Shown piece after piece: positions 1 through 8,108 of a DNA stretch of 35,834 bases. The translations under genes were made by a program, and so were the position numbers. The stretch is from Tepidamorphus sp. (GTDB taxonomy: Bacteria > Pseudomonadota > Alphaproteobacteria > Rhizobiales > Tepidamorphaceae): contig JANQKY010000044.1 in NCBI GenBank assembly GCA_028280885.1, positions 1-35,834 of the forward strand. The letters are read 5' to 3'. The stretch's first letter is position 1; every line of letters begins with the position of its first letter. A model generated the notes under the pieces. The model was not told the DNA's origin, did no database searches, and saw nothing but the letters and a program-made list of their open reading frames with translations.

Positions 1-34
1 CGTGTGGCTGCCGCGTTTGTAGGTCTCCATCCCC

Positions 35-92
35 GGATGCTAAGGCATCCTGTCGCCTAAAGGCGAGGGGTTTACAGATCCCCTAGCGGGGA
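35..92. other. three tandem stem-loops
   Basis: Three perfect short hairpins follow each other within 58 bases: GGATGC/GCATCC with loop TAAG (35-50), TCGCC/GGCGA with loop TAAA (53-66), and TCCCC/GGGGA with loop TAGC (79-92). The GAGGGG at 65-70 could also pair with CCCCT at 80-84, so a mutually exclusive fold is possible. The set lies about 80 bases upstream of the unknown gene at 175 and inside the presumed integrative element. It could be a leader RNA, a small RNA or a terminator cluster. The sequence does not decide between these or between strands. Confidence 0.4.
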
Positions 93-174
93 CTCTAAAA
101 TGGAGCGAATTTTCGCCACCGATGTCCTTTTGCGGACCTGTTCTTTTTGAATGCGCCATGAAGATCTATGAAAG

Positions 175-837
175 ATGAAGACAAGACTGACAGGACAGTT
201 CGCATGGTCGCTTGAAGAGGCGCGCGGCGAGGCTATGGGCCCGCACCGCCGTGAAAGTATCAAGACTCTTTCCGAACAACTGAAATCACCTGACCTGAAA
301 GTGATTTACCCATTCGCAGATCATGAAGCGGAAGAAAGTCCACGGAGAGAGCTCGAAAATACACTGCGGCAAGGGCTTAAGGCTGGAGAACTATTGCTTC
401 GCGAAAAGCTTGAAGCGGGCGAATGGAAACTGACCGGGATCCCCCGCGGCGAAACCGACCGCGTACAGATCACTGACTTAGATATTTTGAAGAACCTATG
501 CTTCGGGTTCCGGAATTCCATTGCTAGTCAGGGCAGCGTACAAAACGGGCGCCGCTACGAATTTGTCCGAGTTCACCCAGTGGGAACGACAGATAGGAAA
601 AGGAGATCTGGCCCAAAACCATCAGCAAGCAAAGCGATCCGAGCAGCATTGGAGGCGCTGCCGCCAACCTTGGTAACAGGTGGAACAGAACGCGAAGTAT
701 TTGAAACCGTCAACAATTGGCTCAGAGGAAACAATCAACCGGAGGCAAAACTCGAAGCCGATAATGAACGCCCAAACCAGACCTTCAGACGCGAACTAAG
801 AAATTTTCGCCAGGAAACCGGTCCTGTGGAAAACTGA
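175..837 (+). CDS. hypothetical protein of integrative element
   Basis: I do not recognise this 220-residue protein. It is hydrophilic, without signal peptide or membrane segment. It is rich in charged residues and has a basic patch around residues 138-150 (RKRRSGPKPSASK) that could contact nucleic acid. The C-terminal 80 residues look helical. The start at 175 has only a weak ribosome binding site; Met21 is an alternative. GC content and codon use are lower than in the genes after 3 kb, as in the neighbouring integrase region, so it probably arrived with the element. It lies tail-to-tail with the integrase with nine bases between, and tandem hairpins lie upstream. It may be an accessory or cargo gene, but no function can be given. 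Confidence 0.6.
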   Translation: MKTRLTGQFAWSLEEARGEAMGPHRRESIKTLSEQLKSPDLKVIYPFADHEAEESPRRELENTLRQGLKAGELLLREKLEAGEWKLTGIPRGETDRVQITDLDILKNLCFGFRNSIASQGSVQNGRRYEFVRVHPVGTTDRKRRSGPKPSASKAIRAALEALPPTLVTGGTEREVFETVNNWLRGNNQPEAKLEADNERPNQTFRRELRNFRQETGPVEN

Positions 838-846
838 ACAAATACT

Positions 847-2109
847 TCAATCGGAATCCGATCCGATTGTGGCGTTGAGATTGGCCGCAATTCGGCCACC
901 CACCTCATCGCTTAACCGGCGCAGCGGATCCTCATCACGGCTGACATAGCGACCCGTCATCGCGACGGTTGCATGTCGAAGAAGATCTCGTACCGCAAAA
1001 GCATTCGTACCTGCCTGGCCCGCAAAGGTGCCGACCGTGTACCGCAGATCGTGCAGTCTTACGTCTTCGAGATCTGCTGCGGCGCGTATGCCTTGCCAGG
1101 CGCGTTCGATGGCGGAGGAACTGATATGTCGGTTCGGATCGCCGCGCATCGGCAGCACCCAGCTTGATTGGACGCGCCTTGCCACTGTTTCCAACAGATC
1201 AAGCGCGGGCGCATTGAGCACAACCTTCTGCCGCTTTCCCGCCTTGGTTTGATCGAGGGATAAAGTGCCCGCTTCTGGGTCGATCCGGTCCCACCGCATC
1301 GATACGACTTCGCCGAGCCGGCAACCTGTAAAAAGCAATAGCCGAATTGCGGCGACTGCCTGCCACGCGACAGGTGTCCGGCGATTCTCAGGTTTCGCGA
1401 CATGCTTCGAAACCACCTTTCCAGCCGGAAACACCCAAGGCAAACCTGTCGTCTCTGCCAATCGGAGTGTCTCGCCGAGTTGGATCAGCTCGCCATCCGA
1501 CAGAAATCGCTCACGCAACACCTCCGGGTAGCGTTCTATCTTCTGGCAGGGATTGGTGCCTTCCGGCCGCATTCCCCAGGTCTCCGCGAGATTGAAAGCC
1601 TTCGAGCAAACAGCGAGCACAAAATTGGCCTGCCTCGGTGTCGCGGCCATTGCCCCATGGAGCCTCGCGAGATCCTGCCTGGCAACCGCGGCGACCTTGA
1701 GCCTGCCGAGACGTGGGCGGATATGCAAACGGACAAGCCGCTTTACCTCAGCAATCGTGCTCGGCTGGTTTCGTTTTTCGACGTGCTCAGCGATATACTG
1801 GTCGAGAAGATCCGAGACGGTCGGCGCCCGCCGCGTCTGCGTCCTCTCCTGCGCCGGGTCGCCACCTCTGGCAACAACGGCGAGAATGTCCAGCGCGCGC
1901 TTGCGTCCCTCATCGACCGTCAGAACGCCGTGGCGTCCGATAGTTAGACGGCGAGACCTGCCCGATTCCGTGCGATACTGGACAATATAGGACTTTACGC
2001 CAGCCGGTGTGATCCGCAGGCCGAAACCACGCAGCTGCTCGTCCCAGACAAAGGAAATCCGCGGGCCTGGCAGTGCCGCGTCGACAATACGCTTCGTCAG
2101 CTTCGTCAT
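847..2109 (-). CDS. tyrosine recombinase / integrase of an integrative element
   Basis: This 420-residue site-specific recombinase would integrate and excise the element by strand exchange at the tRNA attachment site at 2463-2512. The N-terminus (about 1-90) resembles the arm-type DNA-binding domain of P4-like integrases (WDEQLRGFGLRITPAG..). A SAM-like core-binding domain follows at about 100-190, and the catalytic domain is C-terminal. All six catalytic residues are visible: R264 (TGCRLGE), K289 (DQTKAGK), H353 and R356 (HDLR), H379 (LLRHAT) and the nucleophile Y388 (TGRYV). The frame is open to 2265, but I choose the ATG at 2109 because it begins the conserved MTKLTKR segment; the upstream 52 residues are not integrase-like. 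The gene starts about 350 bases from the attachment site and reads away from it, as usual for such elements. It looks intact. Confidence 0.9.
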   Translation of the reverse strand: MTKLTKRIVDAALPGPRISFVWDEQLRGFGLRITPAGVKSYIVQYRTESGRSRRLTIGRHGVLTVDEGRKRALDILAVVARGGDPAQERTQTRRAPTVSDLLDQYIAEHVEKRNQPSTIAEVKRLVRLHIRPRLGRLKVAAVARQDLARLHGAMAATPRQANFVLAVCSKAFNLAETWGMRPEGTNPCQKIERYPEVLRERFLSDGELIQLGETLRLAETTGLPWVFPAGKVVSKHVAKPENRRTPVAWQAVAAIRLLLFTGCRLGEVVSMRWDRIDPEAGTLSLDQTKAGKRQKVVLNAPALDLLETVARRVQSSWVLPMRGDPNRHISSSAIERAWQGIRAAADLEDVRLHDLRYTVGTFAGQAGTNAFAVRDLLRHATVAMTGRYVSRDEDPLRRLSDEVGGRIAANLNATIGSDSD

Positions 2110-2462
2110 GACAGTTCCATAAAGGGCGACAACGCGAAAAATTGTAGTCGGACGACACGGGACGGTTGCCAAGTGGCGACTTCGGGCAACCAAGTCCTTG
2201 TATCCGAAGGATTTTTCTTGCACGGACGACTTAGGACGACCTTCCGATCCAATATCTTGCTCCAAACGATTGTTTCATGATCGGCCACACATGCGGACTG
2301 GATCGTCTAGCGTAGAATGTAAGCACCATGTAAGCAGAATGTAAGCAATTTTCATAGAAGCTCGTCGCAGCCAATAGTAGCTGGATACCATATATATTAT
2401 TGAATTTTATGATCAAATAGGGTTGCATCGCAGTCTGCCGAACATCGCAGCATGCCTAAAAA
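2110..2462. other. integrase upstream region, non-coding
   Basis: About 350 bases with no convincing gene lie between the integrase start and the attachment site. The stretch becomes AT-rich towards 2340-2440. It holds three copies of GGACGAC (2150-2156, 2224-2230, 2234-2240; the last two 10 bases apart) and three copies of ATGTAAGCA, listed separately. This is where the integrase promoter and the integrase/accessory-factor binding sites of the attachment region are expected. Confidence 0.5.
2317..2347 (+). repeat. three ATGTAAGCA direct repeats, 11-bp period
   Basis: ATGTAAGCA occurs at 2317-2325, 2328-2336 and 2339-2347, with two-base spacers, so the period is exactly 11 bp, about one helical turn. 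The repeats lie 116 bases from the tRNA-derived core, between it and the integrase gene. Integrases with an N-terminal arm-binding domain use short directly repeated arm sites in this place, so these are good candidates for them. Binding by another regulator is possible. Confidence 0.6.
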
Positions 2463-2512
2463 TCAGATTCCTAATCTGTAGGTCGCAGGTTCGAATCCTG
2501 CCGGGGTCGCCA
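2463..2512 (+). other. attachment site: 3' half of tRNA-Arg(CCU)
   Basis: These 50 bases are the 3' half of a tRNA. In order they give an anticodon-stem strand (2463-2467), the loop TTCCTAA with anticodon CCT (2468-2474), the returning strand TCTGT (2475-2479), a five-base variable loop, the T-arm GCAGG/TTCGAAT/CCTGC (2485-2501), the acceptor strand CGGGGTC, discriminator G and an encoded CCA (2510-2512). The D-arm and 5' acceptor strand are absent, so this is not a functional tRNA. The anticodon arm forms an inverted repeat around a 7-base loop, typical of a tyrosine recombinase core site. With the integrase to the left, this is the duplicated 3' end left at the right junction. The restored complete tRNA should be at the other end, outside the window. 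Confidence 0.85.
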
Positions 2513-2568
2513 CTTTCCAAAGGGTCCATTCCGGACACATGGTTTACATTTGATACCGGAGAGATGGT

Positions 2569-2763
2569 TTACACTTTCTCCGGGGTGAATGGGTTTGGTC
2601 CTGGTTCGACCCGGTTGTCGTTGTGGTCGAAGACACCTAAATCATAGTTCATGAAAGTCACCTGCCAGATTTGATCCTCGACTTCTCGCAGTCCCAGGAT
2701 CTGGCCCGCGAAGACCCGGCTGAGGTTGATCTTTCTCCTGCCGATGCAGATTCGGCCACAGCG
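2569..2763 (-). pseudogene. IS481-family transposase, C-terminal remnant
   Basis: On the minus strand the last 60-odd codons of a transposase are readable: GRICIGRRKINLSRVFAG, then W..TFMNYDLGVFD and NPFTPEKV followed by stop at 2569. From memory this matches the C-terminal end of IS481-family transposases common in Rhizobiales. The catalytic DDE domain and the whole N-terminal part are missing; recognisable sequence stops near 2763. Just outside the stop are two copies of ATGGTTTACA (2539-2548 and 2564-2573 region), which look like the terminal end of the insertion sequence. The remnant sits directly beside the tRNA attachment site. It is dead as a mobile element. Confidence 0.75.
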
Positions 2764-2990
2764 GCATCCCGATAGCGGGAATGCGGCCTAGGTTGTACGC
2801 CAAGGTACGGCGCCCGGTCCGTGAAATCGGCGGGCCGAATGCGTCCGGCCCTGTTCGCCAGGGCGCCTGATCAGTGGGAGGGCCAACTGCCGGGCTCGTA
2901 TCGGGCCGGCGAAAAGGGCGTCGGACTGCGCCGCGACGCGGAACAGATGAAAGGCGCCACACACAAGGCGTCACGGAGAAATCTCCCCGA
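2764..2990. other. intergenic stretch without clear gene
   Basis: This stretch lies between the IS remnant and the leader of the B12 operon. It contains a small hairpin (CATCCCG-ATAG-CGGGAATG, about 2764-2783) and a 51-codon open frame on the plus strand (ATG 2839, stop 2994) that I do not recognise and that lacks a good ribosome binding site. It probably contains decayed sequence from earlier insertions. Confidence 0.4.
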
Positions 2991-3017
2991 TTGACATCTT
3001 AACGAACCCTTACTAGC

Positions 3018-3198
3018 GTTCGCGGCGACGGTTCCCTTCGGGGATCAAAAGGGAACGCAGTGAGGGTCTTCTGATCCAAACCTGCGGCTGCCCCCGCAAC
3101 TGTAAGCGGATAGCCGTCCGTCAACATGCCACTGGGCCTCGGGCACCGGGAAGGCGACGGACCGGCGACAACCCGCGAGCCAGGAGACCTGCCGTCAG
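3018..3198 (+). promoter_or_regulatory. cobalamin (adenosylcobalamin-type) riboswitch
   Basis: The conserved blocks of the cobalamin riboswitch are present in order: AAAAGGGAACGCAGTGAGG (about 3047-3065), CTGCGGCTGCCCCCGCAACTG (about 3083-3103) with TAAGCGG, GCCACTGGGCC..CGGGAAGGCG (about 3127-3155), and the B12 box AGCCAGGAGACCTGCC at 3178-3193. A possible -35 TTGACA lies at 2991-2996, with no convincing -10. After the B12 box, CGATGG/CCATCG (about 3236-3259) can form a hairpin that may belong to the expression platform. The riboswitch is expected to turn off btuB, and perhaps the whole operon, when cobalamin is sufficient. Confidence 0.95.
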
Positions 3199-3343
3199 CC
3201 GTGGTCACACGCGACGACATCGGGCGGGGTGTTCCGATGGTTGGCAAGCTGCCATCGCTGCCGGGCGCATAGCGTTTGGGCGATGGATGGCGAGACTTCG
3301 GTCGCGGTGACGTGCCACCTGGCATACCGCCCGAGGTTCTGAC

Positions 3344-5344
3344 ATGCCCAAATCCGTCCAGACCGGCTCCACCGAGCCGTTTTTCCGCTCCGTTTCCATC
3401 CTTGTCCTGTCTGGCCTTTTCTTGGCCGGCGCCTTTGCCGCGCTTCCCCTGTCCGGCGCCGCCGCGCAGCAAACCGAGGAGGAAGCCGGCGCCGACGCAC
3501 CGCTCGCCGCCGAGACCGAAGCCGCCGCCGTCACGCTGGACGCCATCACCGTGACGCCGAATCGCACCGCGACGCAGGAGCGCGAGGTCGGCGCGGCCGT
3601 CACCGTCATCACCGGCGAGGAGCTGGAAGAGCAGCAGATCCGTATCGTCTCCGACGTGCTGCGCCAGGTGCCCGGCGTCGCGGTAAACCGCACCGGCGGT
3701 GTCGGCGATCTGACCCAGGTGCGCATTCGCGGCGCCGAGGGCAACCAGACGATGGTCCTGATCGACGGCATCAAGGTGAACGACCCGGCATCGGGGTCGG
3801 AGTTCAACTTCGCCAATCTGCTCGCCCAGGATATCGCCCGGATCGAGGTTCTGCGCGGCCCGCAGAGCGCGCTCTACGGGTCGGACGCCATCGGCGGCGT
3901 GGTCAACATCATCACCCGCCGGGGCGACGGGCCGCCCTCCGTCACCGGATCGGTGGAAGGCGGGTCCTTCGGCACGTTTCGCGGCCACGCCTCGGCCAGC
4001 GTCAGCGATGACAAATTCGATCTTCTGGCCAGCGCCGTTGGGCTGTCGACAAGCGGGATCTCGAGCGCGGACGAGGCCAATGGCAACACGGAAGCCGATG
4101 CGTATAAGAACGGGACCGGGCTTCTGAAATTCGGACTCCGTCCGACCGAGGACATCGATCTCGCCTTCGTCGGCCGCTACACGAAGTTCACGAACGAGGG
4201 CGACGACTTCTTCGGTGGTGTCGGGCCGGTCGACGGCTTCAGCGCTTCGCGCGGTGAGCAGATCTTCGGCCGGGCGCAAGGCACGATCCGGCTGTGGGAT
4301 GATCGCTGGGAGAATATCGTTGGCGTGACCCACACGGACCAGAAGTCGGACTATCTGGCCAACAAGACCGTGACCAGCACCTATGAGGGCGAGGTCAACA
4401 AGGTCGACTACCAGTCGAACCTCTATCTTAAGCAGGATAGCGTTCCGGCGACCCACACGCTGACCGTCCTGGCCGAACACCAGAGGGAAAGCGTGACCGT
4501 GGACAGCGTGTGGTCGAACCTCGACCGCTCGATTTCCTCCACCGGCCTGGTCGGGCAGTATCAGCTTGGCCTGTTCAACAATCTGTTCGTCACCGCCGCG
4601 ATACGGCACGACGCCAACGAACTGTTCGAGGACACGAACACCTACCGGGCAACGGCGGCCTACACTATCGACCGCACGGCCACCAAGCTGCGCGCCTCCT
4701 ACGGAACGGGCGTCAAGAACCCGACCGTGTTCGAGCTCTATGGCTTCACCCAGACCTATCAGGGCAATCCGGACCTGAAGCCCGAGCAGGCCGAGGGCTG
4801 GGACGTCGGTGTCGACCAGGCGCTTTGGGGCGACCGGGTCGTCTTCGATGCCACCTATTTCGACCTGAAGATCAAGGACCTGATCACCGGTGCCGGCCAG
4901 ACCTCGGTCAACCTGCCGGGCAAGTCCAGGATCAACGGCGTCGAACTGGGCGTTGCCGTTTCGCCCTTGGAAAACCTGTTCGTGCGCGGATCCTACACCT
5001 ATACCGACGGCAAGGACGCAACCGGCGCGGAACTCATTCGCCGGCCCCCACATCTGGCAAGCCTCGACATCAACTACGTTTTCCTGGACGGGCGGGCGAA
5101 CGCCAACCTGGCGATCGTCTATAACGGCGCCCAGAAGGACTGGGTCTTCGATGCCGTCTTCAACAGATCGGTCGTGTCGCTCGACGCCTATACGCTCGTC
5201 AATCTCGCCGGGTCCTTCGACATCAACGACAATGCCGAGATCTTCGCGCGCATCGACAACCTGTTCGACGCGCAATACCAGGAGGTCTACGGCTACGGGA
5301 CGCCGGGCCGGGCCGCCTATGCCGGCTTGCGGCTGACCTTCTGA
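3344..5344 (+). CDS. btuB: TonB-dependent vitamin B12 receptor
   Basis: This 666-residue outer-membrane receptor takes up cobalamin using TonB/proton-motive energy. The N-terminal region has a hydrophobic signal sequence (about 14-41, cut near AAAQQ) and a TonB box, DAITVTPNR, at 66-74. A plug domain follows (ITGEELEEQQIRIVSDVLRQVPGV, ..RGAEGNQTMVLIDG, ..RGPQSALYGSDAIGGVVNIIT), then a beta-barrel that ends in a terminal Phe (AGLRLTF), as outer-membrane barrels usually do. The start at 3344 is preceded by GAGG. The riboswitch about 150 bases upstream and the btuF, btuC and btuD genes downstream settle the substrate as cobalamin rather than iron-siderophore. Length is normal for the BtuB group. 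Confidence 0.95.
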   Translation: MPKSVQTGSTEPFFRSVSILVLSGLFLAGAFAALPLSGAAAQQTEEEAGADAPLAAETEAAAVTLDAITVTPNRTATQEREVGAAVTVITGEELEEQQIRIVSDVLRQVPGVAVNRTGGVGDLTQVRIRGAEGNQTMVLIDGIKVNDPASGSEFNFANLLAQDIARIEVLRGPQSALYGSDAIGGVVNIITRRGDGPPSVTGSVEGGSFGTFRGHASASVSDDKFDLLASAVGLSTSGISSADEANGNTEADAYKNGTGLLKFGLRPTEDIDLAFVGRYTKFTNEGDDFFGGVGPVDGFSASRGEQIFGRAQGTIRLWDDRWENIVGVTHTDQKSDYLANKTVTSTYEGEVNKVDYQSNLYLKQDSVPATHTLTVLAEHQRESVTVDSVWSNLDRSISSTGLVGQYQLGLFNNLFVTAAIRHDANELFEDTNTYRATAAYTIDRTATKLRASYGTGVKNPTVFELYGFTQTYQGNPDLKPEQAEGWDVGVDQALWGDRVVFDATYFDLKIKDLITGAGQTSVNLPGKSRINGVELGVAVSPLENLFVRGSYTYTDGKDATGAELIRRPPHLASLDINYVFLDGRANANLAIVYNGAQKDWVFDAVFNRSVVSLDAYTLVNLAGSFDINDNAEIFARIDNLFDAQYQEVYGYGTPGRAAYAGLRLTF

Positions 5345-5348
5345 AACA

Positions 5349-6236
5349 ATGCGAAGCGGTGCGGCCATGGGCGCGATGCTGGCGGCGGCGATATCCGTCG
5401 CCGGCCTTCAGGGCGCCCTTTCGCCTGCTTTTGGCGCAGCCGAACCGCGCTCGGTCGTCTCCCTCAACCTGTGCGCGGACGAACTCGTGCTGCGGCTGGC
5501 GGCTCCCGGACAGGTCAAATCGGTGACCTGGCTTGCCCGCGACAGCCGGGCATCGACGGTTGCAGCGCAGGCGCGGGACATCCCCGTGAACCATGGCCTG
5601 GCCGAGGAGATCGTGCCGCTGTCGCCCGATCTCGTCATCGCCGGCGTCTACACGACCCGCATGGCGATAGCCTTCCTGGAGCGTCTTGGAATTCCGGTGA
5701 TGGATCTCGGCGTCCCCGCAACGCTTGAGGCGGTACGCGCGCAGATCCGGCAGGTCGCAGAGGCGCTGGGGCAACAGGTCGCCGGCGAGGCGATGATTGC
5801 CGATCTCGATTTGGCGCTGGCGGACGACGGGACAGCGGGCGGAGGTGAAAGGCCGACCGCCCTTGTTCTCAGGCCGAACGGCCTTACCGCCGGGCGCGGT
5901 TCCCTCGTCGATACGCTCCTCACGCGGGCCGGGCTCGTCAATCTCGCCGCCGAATTGCAGCCCGACGGCTTCGGGCGGCTTGCGCTGGAAGAAATCGTCG
6001 CGGCACAGCCCGATATTCTCATTCTCAATGCCGATCCCGACGCGCCGCCATCAATGGCGCGATCCCTGCTGGAGCATCCCGCACTGGCCGGCCTCAAGGA
6101 GAGCGCGACGGTCGTGACCGTGCCGACGCGCCTGTGGACTTGCGCCGGCCCGCAACTGGCGGACGCGATGACCATCCTGAAATCGGCGGCGGAGCAGGCA
6201 CGGCACGCAACGGGCAACCCGAGGCGGGCCCCATGA
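5349..6236 (+). CDS. btuF: cobalamin ABC transporter, periplasmic binding protein
   Basis: This 295-residue protein carries a signal peptide (about 1-30, ending SPAFGAA) and the TroA/BtuF-type fold: an N-lobe with VVSLNLCADELVLRLA and SPDLVIAGVYTT, a long linker helix (LEAVRAQIRQVAEALGQ) and a C-lobe with QPDILILNAD. It should bind cobalamin in the periplasm and deliver it to BtuCD. It starts four bases after the btuB stop, so the two are co-transcribed. Its end overlaps the start of btuC (ATGA). Met7 is an alternative start. Such proteins are often labelled as iron-siderophore binding proteins; the riboswitch and btuB argue for B12. Confidence 0.88.
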   Translation: MRSGAAMGAMLAAAISVAGLQGALSPAFGAAEPRSVVSLNLCADELVLRLAAPGQVKSVTWLARDSRASTVAAQARDIPVNHGLAEEIVPLSPDLVIAGVYTTRMAIAFLERLGIPVMDLGVPATLEAVRAQIRQVAEALGQQVAGEAMIADLDLALADDGTAGGGERPTALVLRPNGLTAGRGSLVDTLLTRAGLVNLAAELQPDGFGRLALEEIVAAQPDILILNADPDAPPSMARSLLEHPALAGLKESATVVTVPTRLWTCAGPQLADAMTILKSAAEQARHATGNPRRAP

Positions 6237-7264
6237 CGTCGCGCGTTGCCGCCACACGCCTCCGGGCCGCCGACATCCCCTATCCCCTGCTTGTCGGTGC
6301 GCTGGGCGCGCTCTCCGCCATCCTGTTCCTCGTCTCCCTGGTGGTCGGCTATGTCCCGCTCGATCCGGTCGCAGCCGTTTCGGACATCATCGCCGGGCGC
6401 GACAGCGTCGGCGCGCTGGTGATGGTGGAACTGCGCCTGCCGCGGGCGCTGCTTGGCCTGATGGTCGGCTTCAGCCTCGGCGCAACCGGCGCAGCGCTGC
6501 AGGGACTGCTGCGCAATCCGCTCGCCGATCCAGGCGTGATCGGTGTCTCGGGTGCTGCCGCGCTTGGTGCGGTGATCGCCTTTTATTCCGGACTGGCCGG
6601 CTTTCTGTCGATCGGCCTGGCGCTTGGCGGCCTGGCCGGCGCCGGACTTGCGACGGCCCTCCTGCTGCTGCTTGCCCGGCAGGGCGCGGGGACGACGGCG
6701 CTGATCCTGTCGGGCGTCGCGATCGGCAGCCTGGCCGGCGCGCTCACGGCGCTGGCGCTCAACCTGTCGCCCAGCCCCTACGCGGTGATGGAGGTGGTGT
6801 TCTGGCTGATGGGATCGCTCGCCGACCGCAGCCTCGATCACGTTCTGCTCGCCGCGCCCTTGATGGCCGTCGGCTGGATCCTGCTGCTCGGCGCCGGCCG
6901 CGCGCTCGACGGGCTGTCATTGGGCGAGGAGACCGCGCGCAGCCTCGGCTTCGACGTCATGCGCCTGCGCCTCCGCATCGTCGTCGCCTCGGCCTTTGCC
7001 ATCGGCAGCGCGGTCGCCGTCGCCGGCGCGATCGGCTTCGTCGGGCTCGTCGTGCCGCACGTCCTCCGCCCGCTTGTCGGCCATCAGCCCGGGCCGCTGG
7101 TGCTGGTCAGCGGGCTCGGCGGCGCCGTCCTGACGCTCGCCGCCGATATCCTCGTGCGGGTGCTGCCGACGCATCCGGAACTGAAACTGGGTGTCGTCAC
7201 GGCGATCATCGGCGCCCCCTTCCTGTTCTCGCTCCTGTGGCGCATGCGCCGCGAGATGGACTGA
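6233..7264 (+). CDS. btuC: cobalamin ABC transporter, permease
   Basis: This 343-residue inner-membrane protein belongs to the FecCD/BtuC permease family, with about ten hydrophobic segments. Family motifs are present: ELRLPRALLGLMVGFSLGATGAALQGLLRNPLADPGVIGVSGAAALGA, and near the C-terminus GAIGFVGLVVPHVLRPLVGHQ..L. The second block is the coupling region that contacts the ATPase. The ATG at 6233 overlaps the btuF stop (ATGA), pointing to translational coupling. The frame is open further upstream inside btuF, but that part is the wrong frame of a known gene and is not used. It forms the membrane channel of the B12 importer with BtuD. Confidence 0.92.
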   Translation: MTSRVAATRLRAADIPYPLLVGALGALSAILFLVSLVVGYVPLDPVAAVSDIIAGRDSVGALVMVELRLPRALLGLMVGFSLGATGAALQGLLRNPLADPGVIGVSGAAALGAVIAFYSGLAGFLSIGLALGGLAGAGLATALLLLLARQGAGTTALILSGVAIGSLAGALTALALNLSPSPYAVMEVVFWLMGSLADRSLDHVLLAAPLMAVGWILLLGAGRALDGLSLGEETARSLGFDVMRLRLRIVVASAFAIGSAVAVAGAIGFVGLVVPHVLRPLVGHQPGPLVLVSGLGGAVLTLAADILVRVLPTHPELKLGVVTAIIGAPFLFSLLWRMRREMD

Positions 7265-7277
7265 GCGGAGAGATGGC

Positions 7278-8108
7278 ATGAAGATCGAGGCCCTCGATGT
7301 TTCGGTGCGCGCCGGCGGGCGGACGATCCTGGAACCCGTGTCGCTGACGATCGACCGGCCCGGCCTTGTCGGCCTGATCGGTCCCAACGGGGCGGGCAAG
7401 TCGACGCTGATGCGGGTTCTGGCCGGCCTTCACCCGCCGGATACCGGCGCGGTCCGGTATGACGGCCTCACGGTGGACCGGATCGGCCGTGATGTCCTGG
7501 GCCGCCGGCTCGCCTACCTGGCGCAATCGGGCCGCTTGCACTGGCCCCTGAAGGTCGAGCGCGTCGTCGCGCTGGGCCGCCTGCCGCATCGTGAGCGACC
7601 AGGCCCGGCAGCCGATTGCGACCGTGCCGCGATCGAGGCGGCGATGCGGGCAACGCACATATCCGCCTTGCGCAACAGGCCGGCCTCGACCCTGTCGGGC
7701 GGCGAGCGGATGCGTGTTCTGCTCGCCCGGGCGCTTGCCGTCGACGCGGACGTGCTGCTCGCCGACGAACCGATCGCCGCCCTCGATCCCTATCACCAGC
7801 TCGAGGTGCTGGACCTGCTGGGCGATCTTGCCGCGCGGGGCAAGACGGTCGTTGTCGTCCTGCACGACCTGTCTCTGGCCTACCGGTATTGCGACCGCCT
7901 GATCCTGATGTCCGGCGGGCGGATGCTTGCCGACGATGCGCCCGGCGCGGTTCTGACCGACGCCAATCTCGAGCAGACCTATCGGGTCTTCGCCCACCGG
8001 GTCCGGCTGGCCGGCGAGGAGCATATCGTGCCATGGGTGCGGCTTGGAACCGTCGCGCCGGACGAGGCTGATCAAACGGGAGGTACAAGGCCATGGAAAC
8101 GGACCTGA
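7278..8108 (+). CDS. btuD: cobalamin ABC transporter, ATP-binding protein
   Basis: This 276-residue ABC ATPase powers the BtuC channel. Walker A is GPNGAGKST (35-43), the signature is LSGGER, Walker B is VLLADEP with the catalytic Glu, and the H-loop is VVVLHDLS. The start at 7278 is chosen from the GGAGAG just upstream and because the family begins there. It lies 13 bases after btuC and its 3' end overlaps the next gene by 16 bases. The order binding protein-permease-ATPase and the FepC/BtuD-like size fit a complete cobalamin importer. Confidence 0.92.
   Translation: MKIEALDVSVRAGGRTILEPVSLTIDRPGLVGLIGPNGAGKSTLMRVLAGLHPPDTGAVRYDGLTVDRIGRDVLGRRLAYLAQSGRLHWPLKVERVVALGRLPHRERPGPAADCDRAAIEAAMRATHISALRNRPASTLSGGERMRVLLARALAVDADVLLADEPIAALDPYHQLEVLDLLGDLAARGKTVVVVLHDLSLAYRYCDRLILMSGGRMLADDAPGAVLTDANLEQTYRVFAHRVRLAGEEHIVPWVRLGTVAPDEADQTGGTRPWKRT

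Noticed and set aside
2423..2512. A complete functional tRNA gene
   Set aside because: The D-arm and 5' acceptor strand are absent upstream of the anticodon arm; only the 3' half matches.
2839..2994. 51-codon open frame on the plus strand before the B12 riboswitch
   Set aside because: No convincing ribosome binding site, no recognised family, and it lies between an IS remnant and the likely promoter. Kept only as part of the described intergenic stretch.
2999..5368. Long open frame of 789 codons on the minus strand opposite btuB
   Set aside because: It is antisense to a clear btuB with signal peptide, TonB box and barrel end, covers the riboswitch, and has no recognisable domain. It is a high-GC shadow frame.
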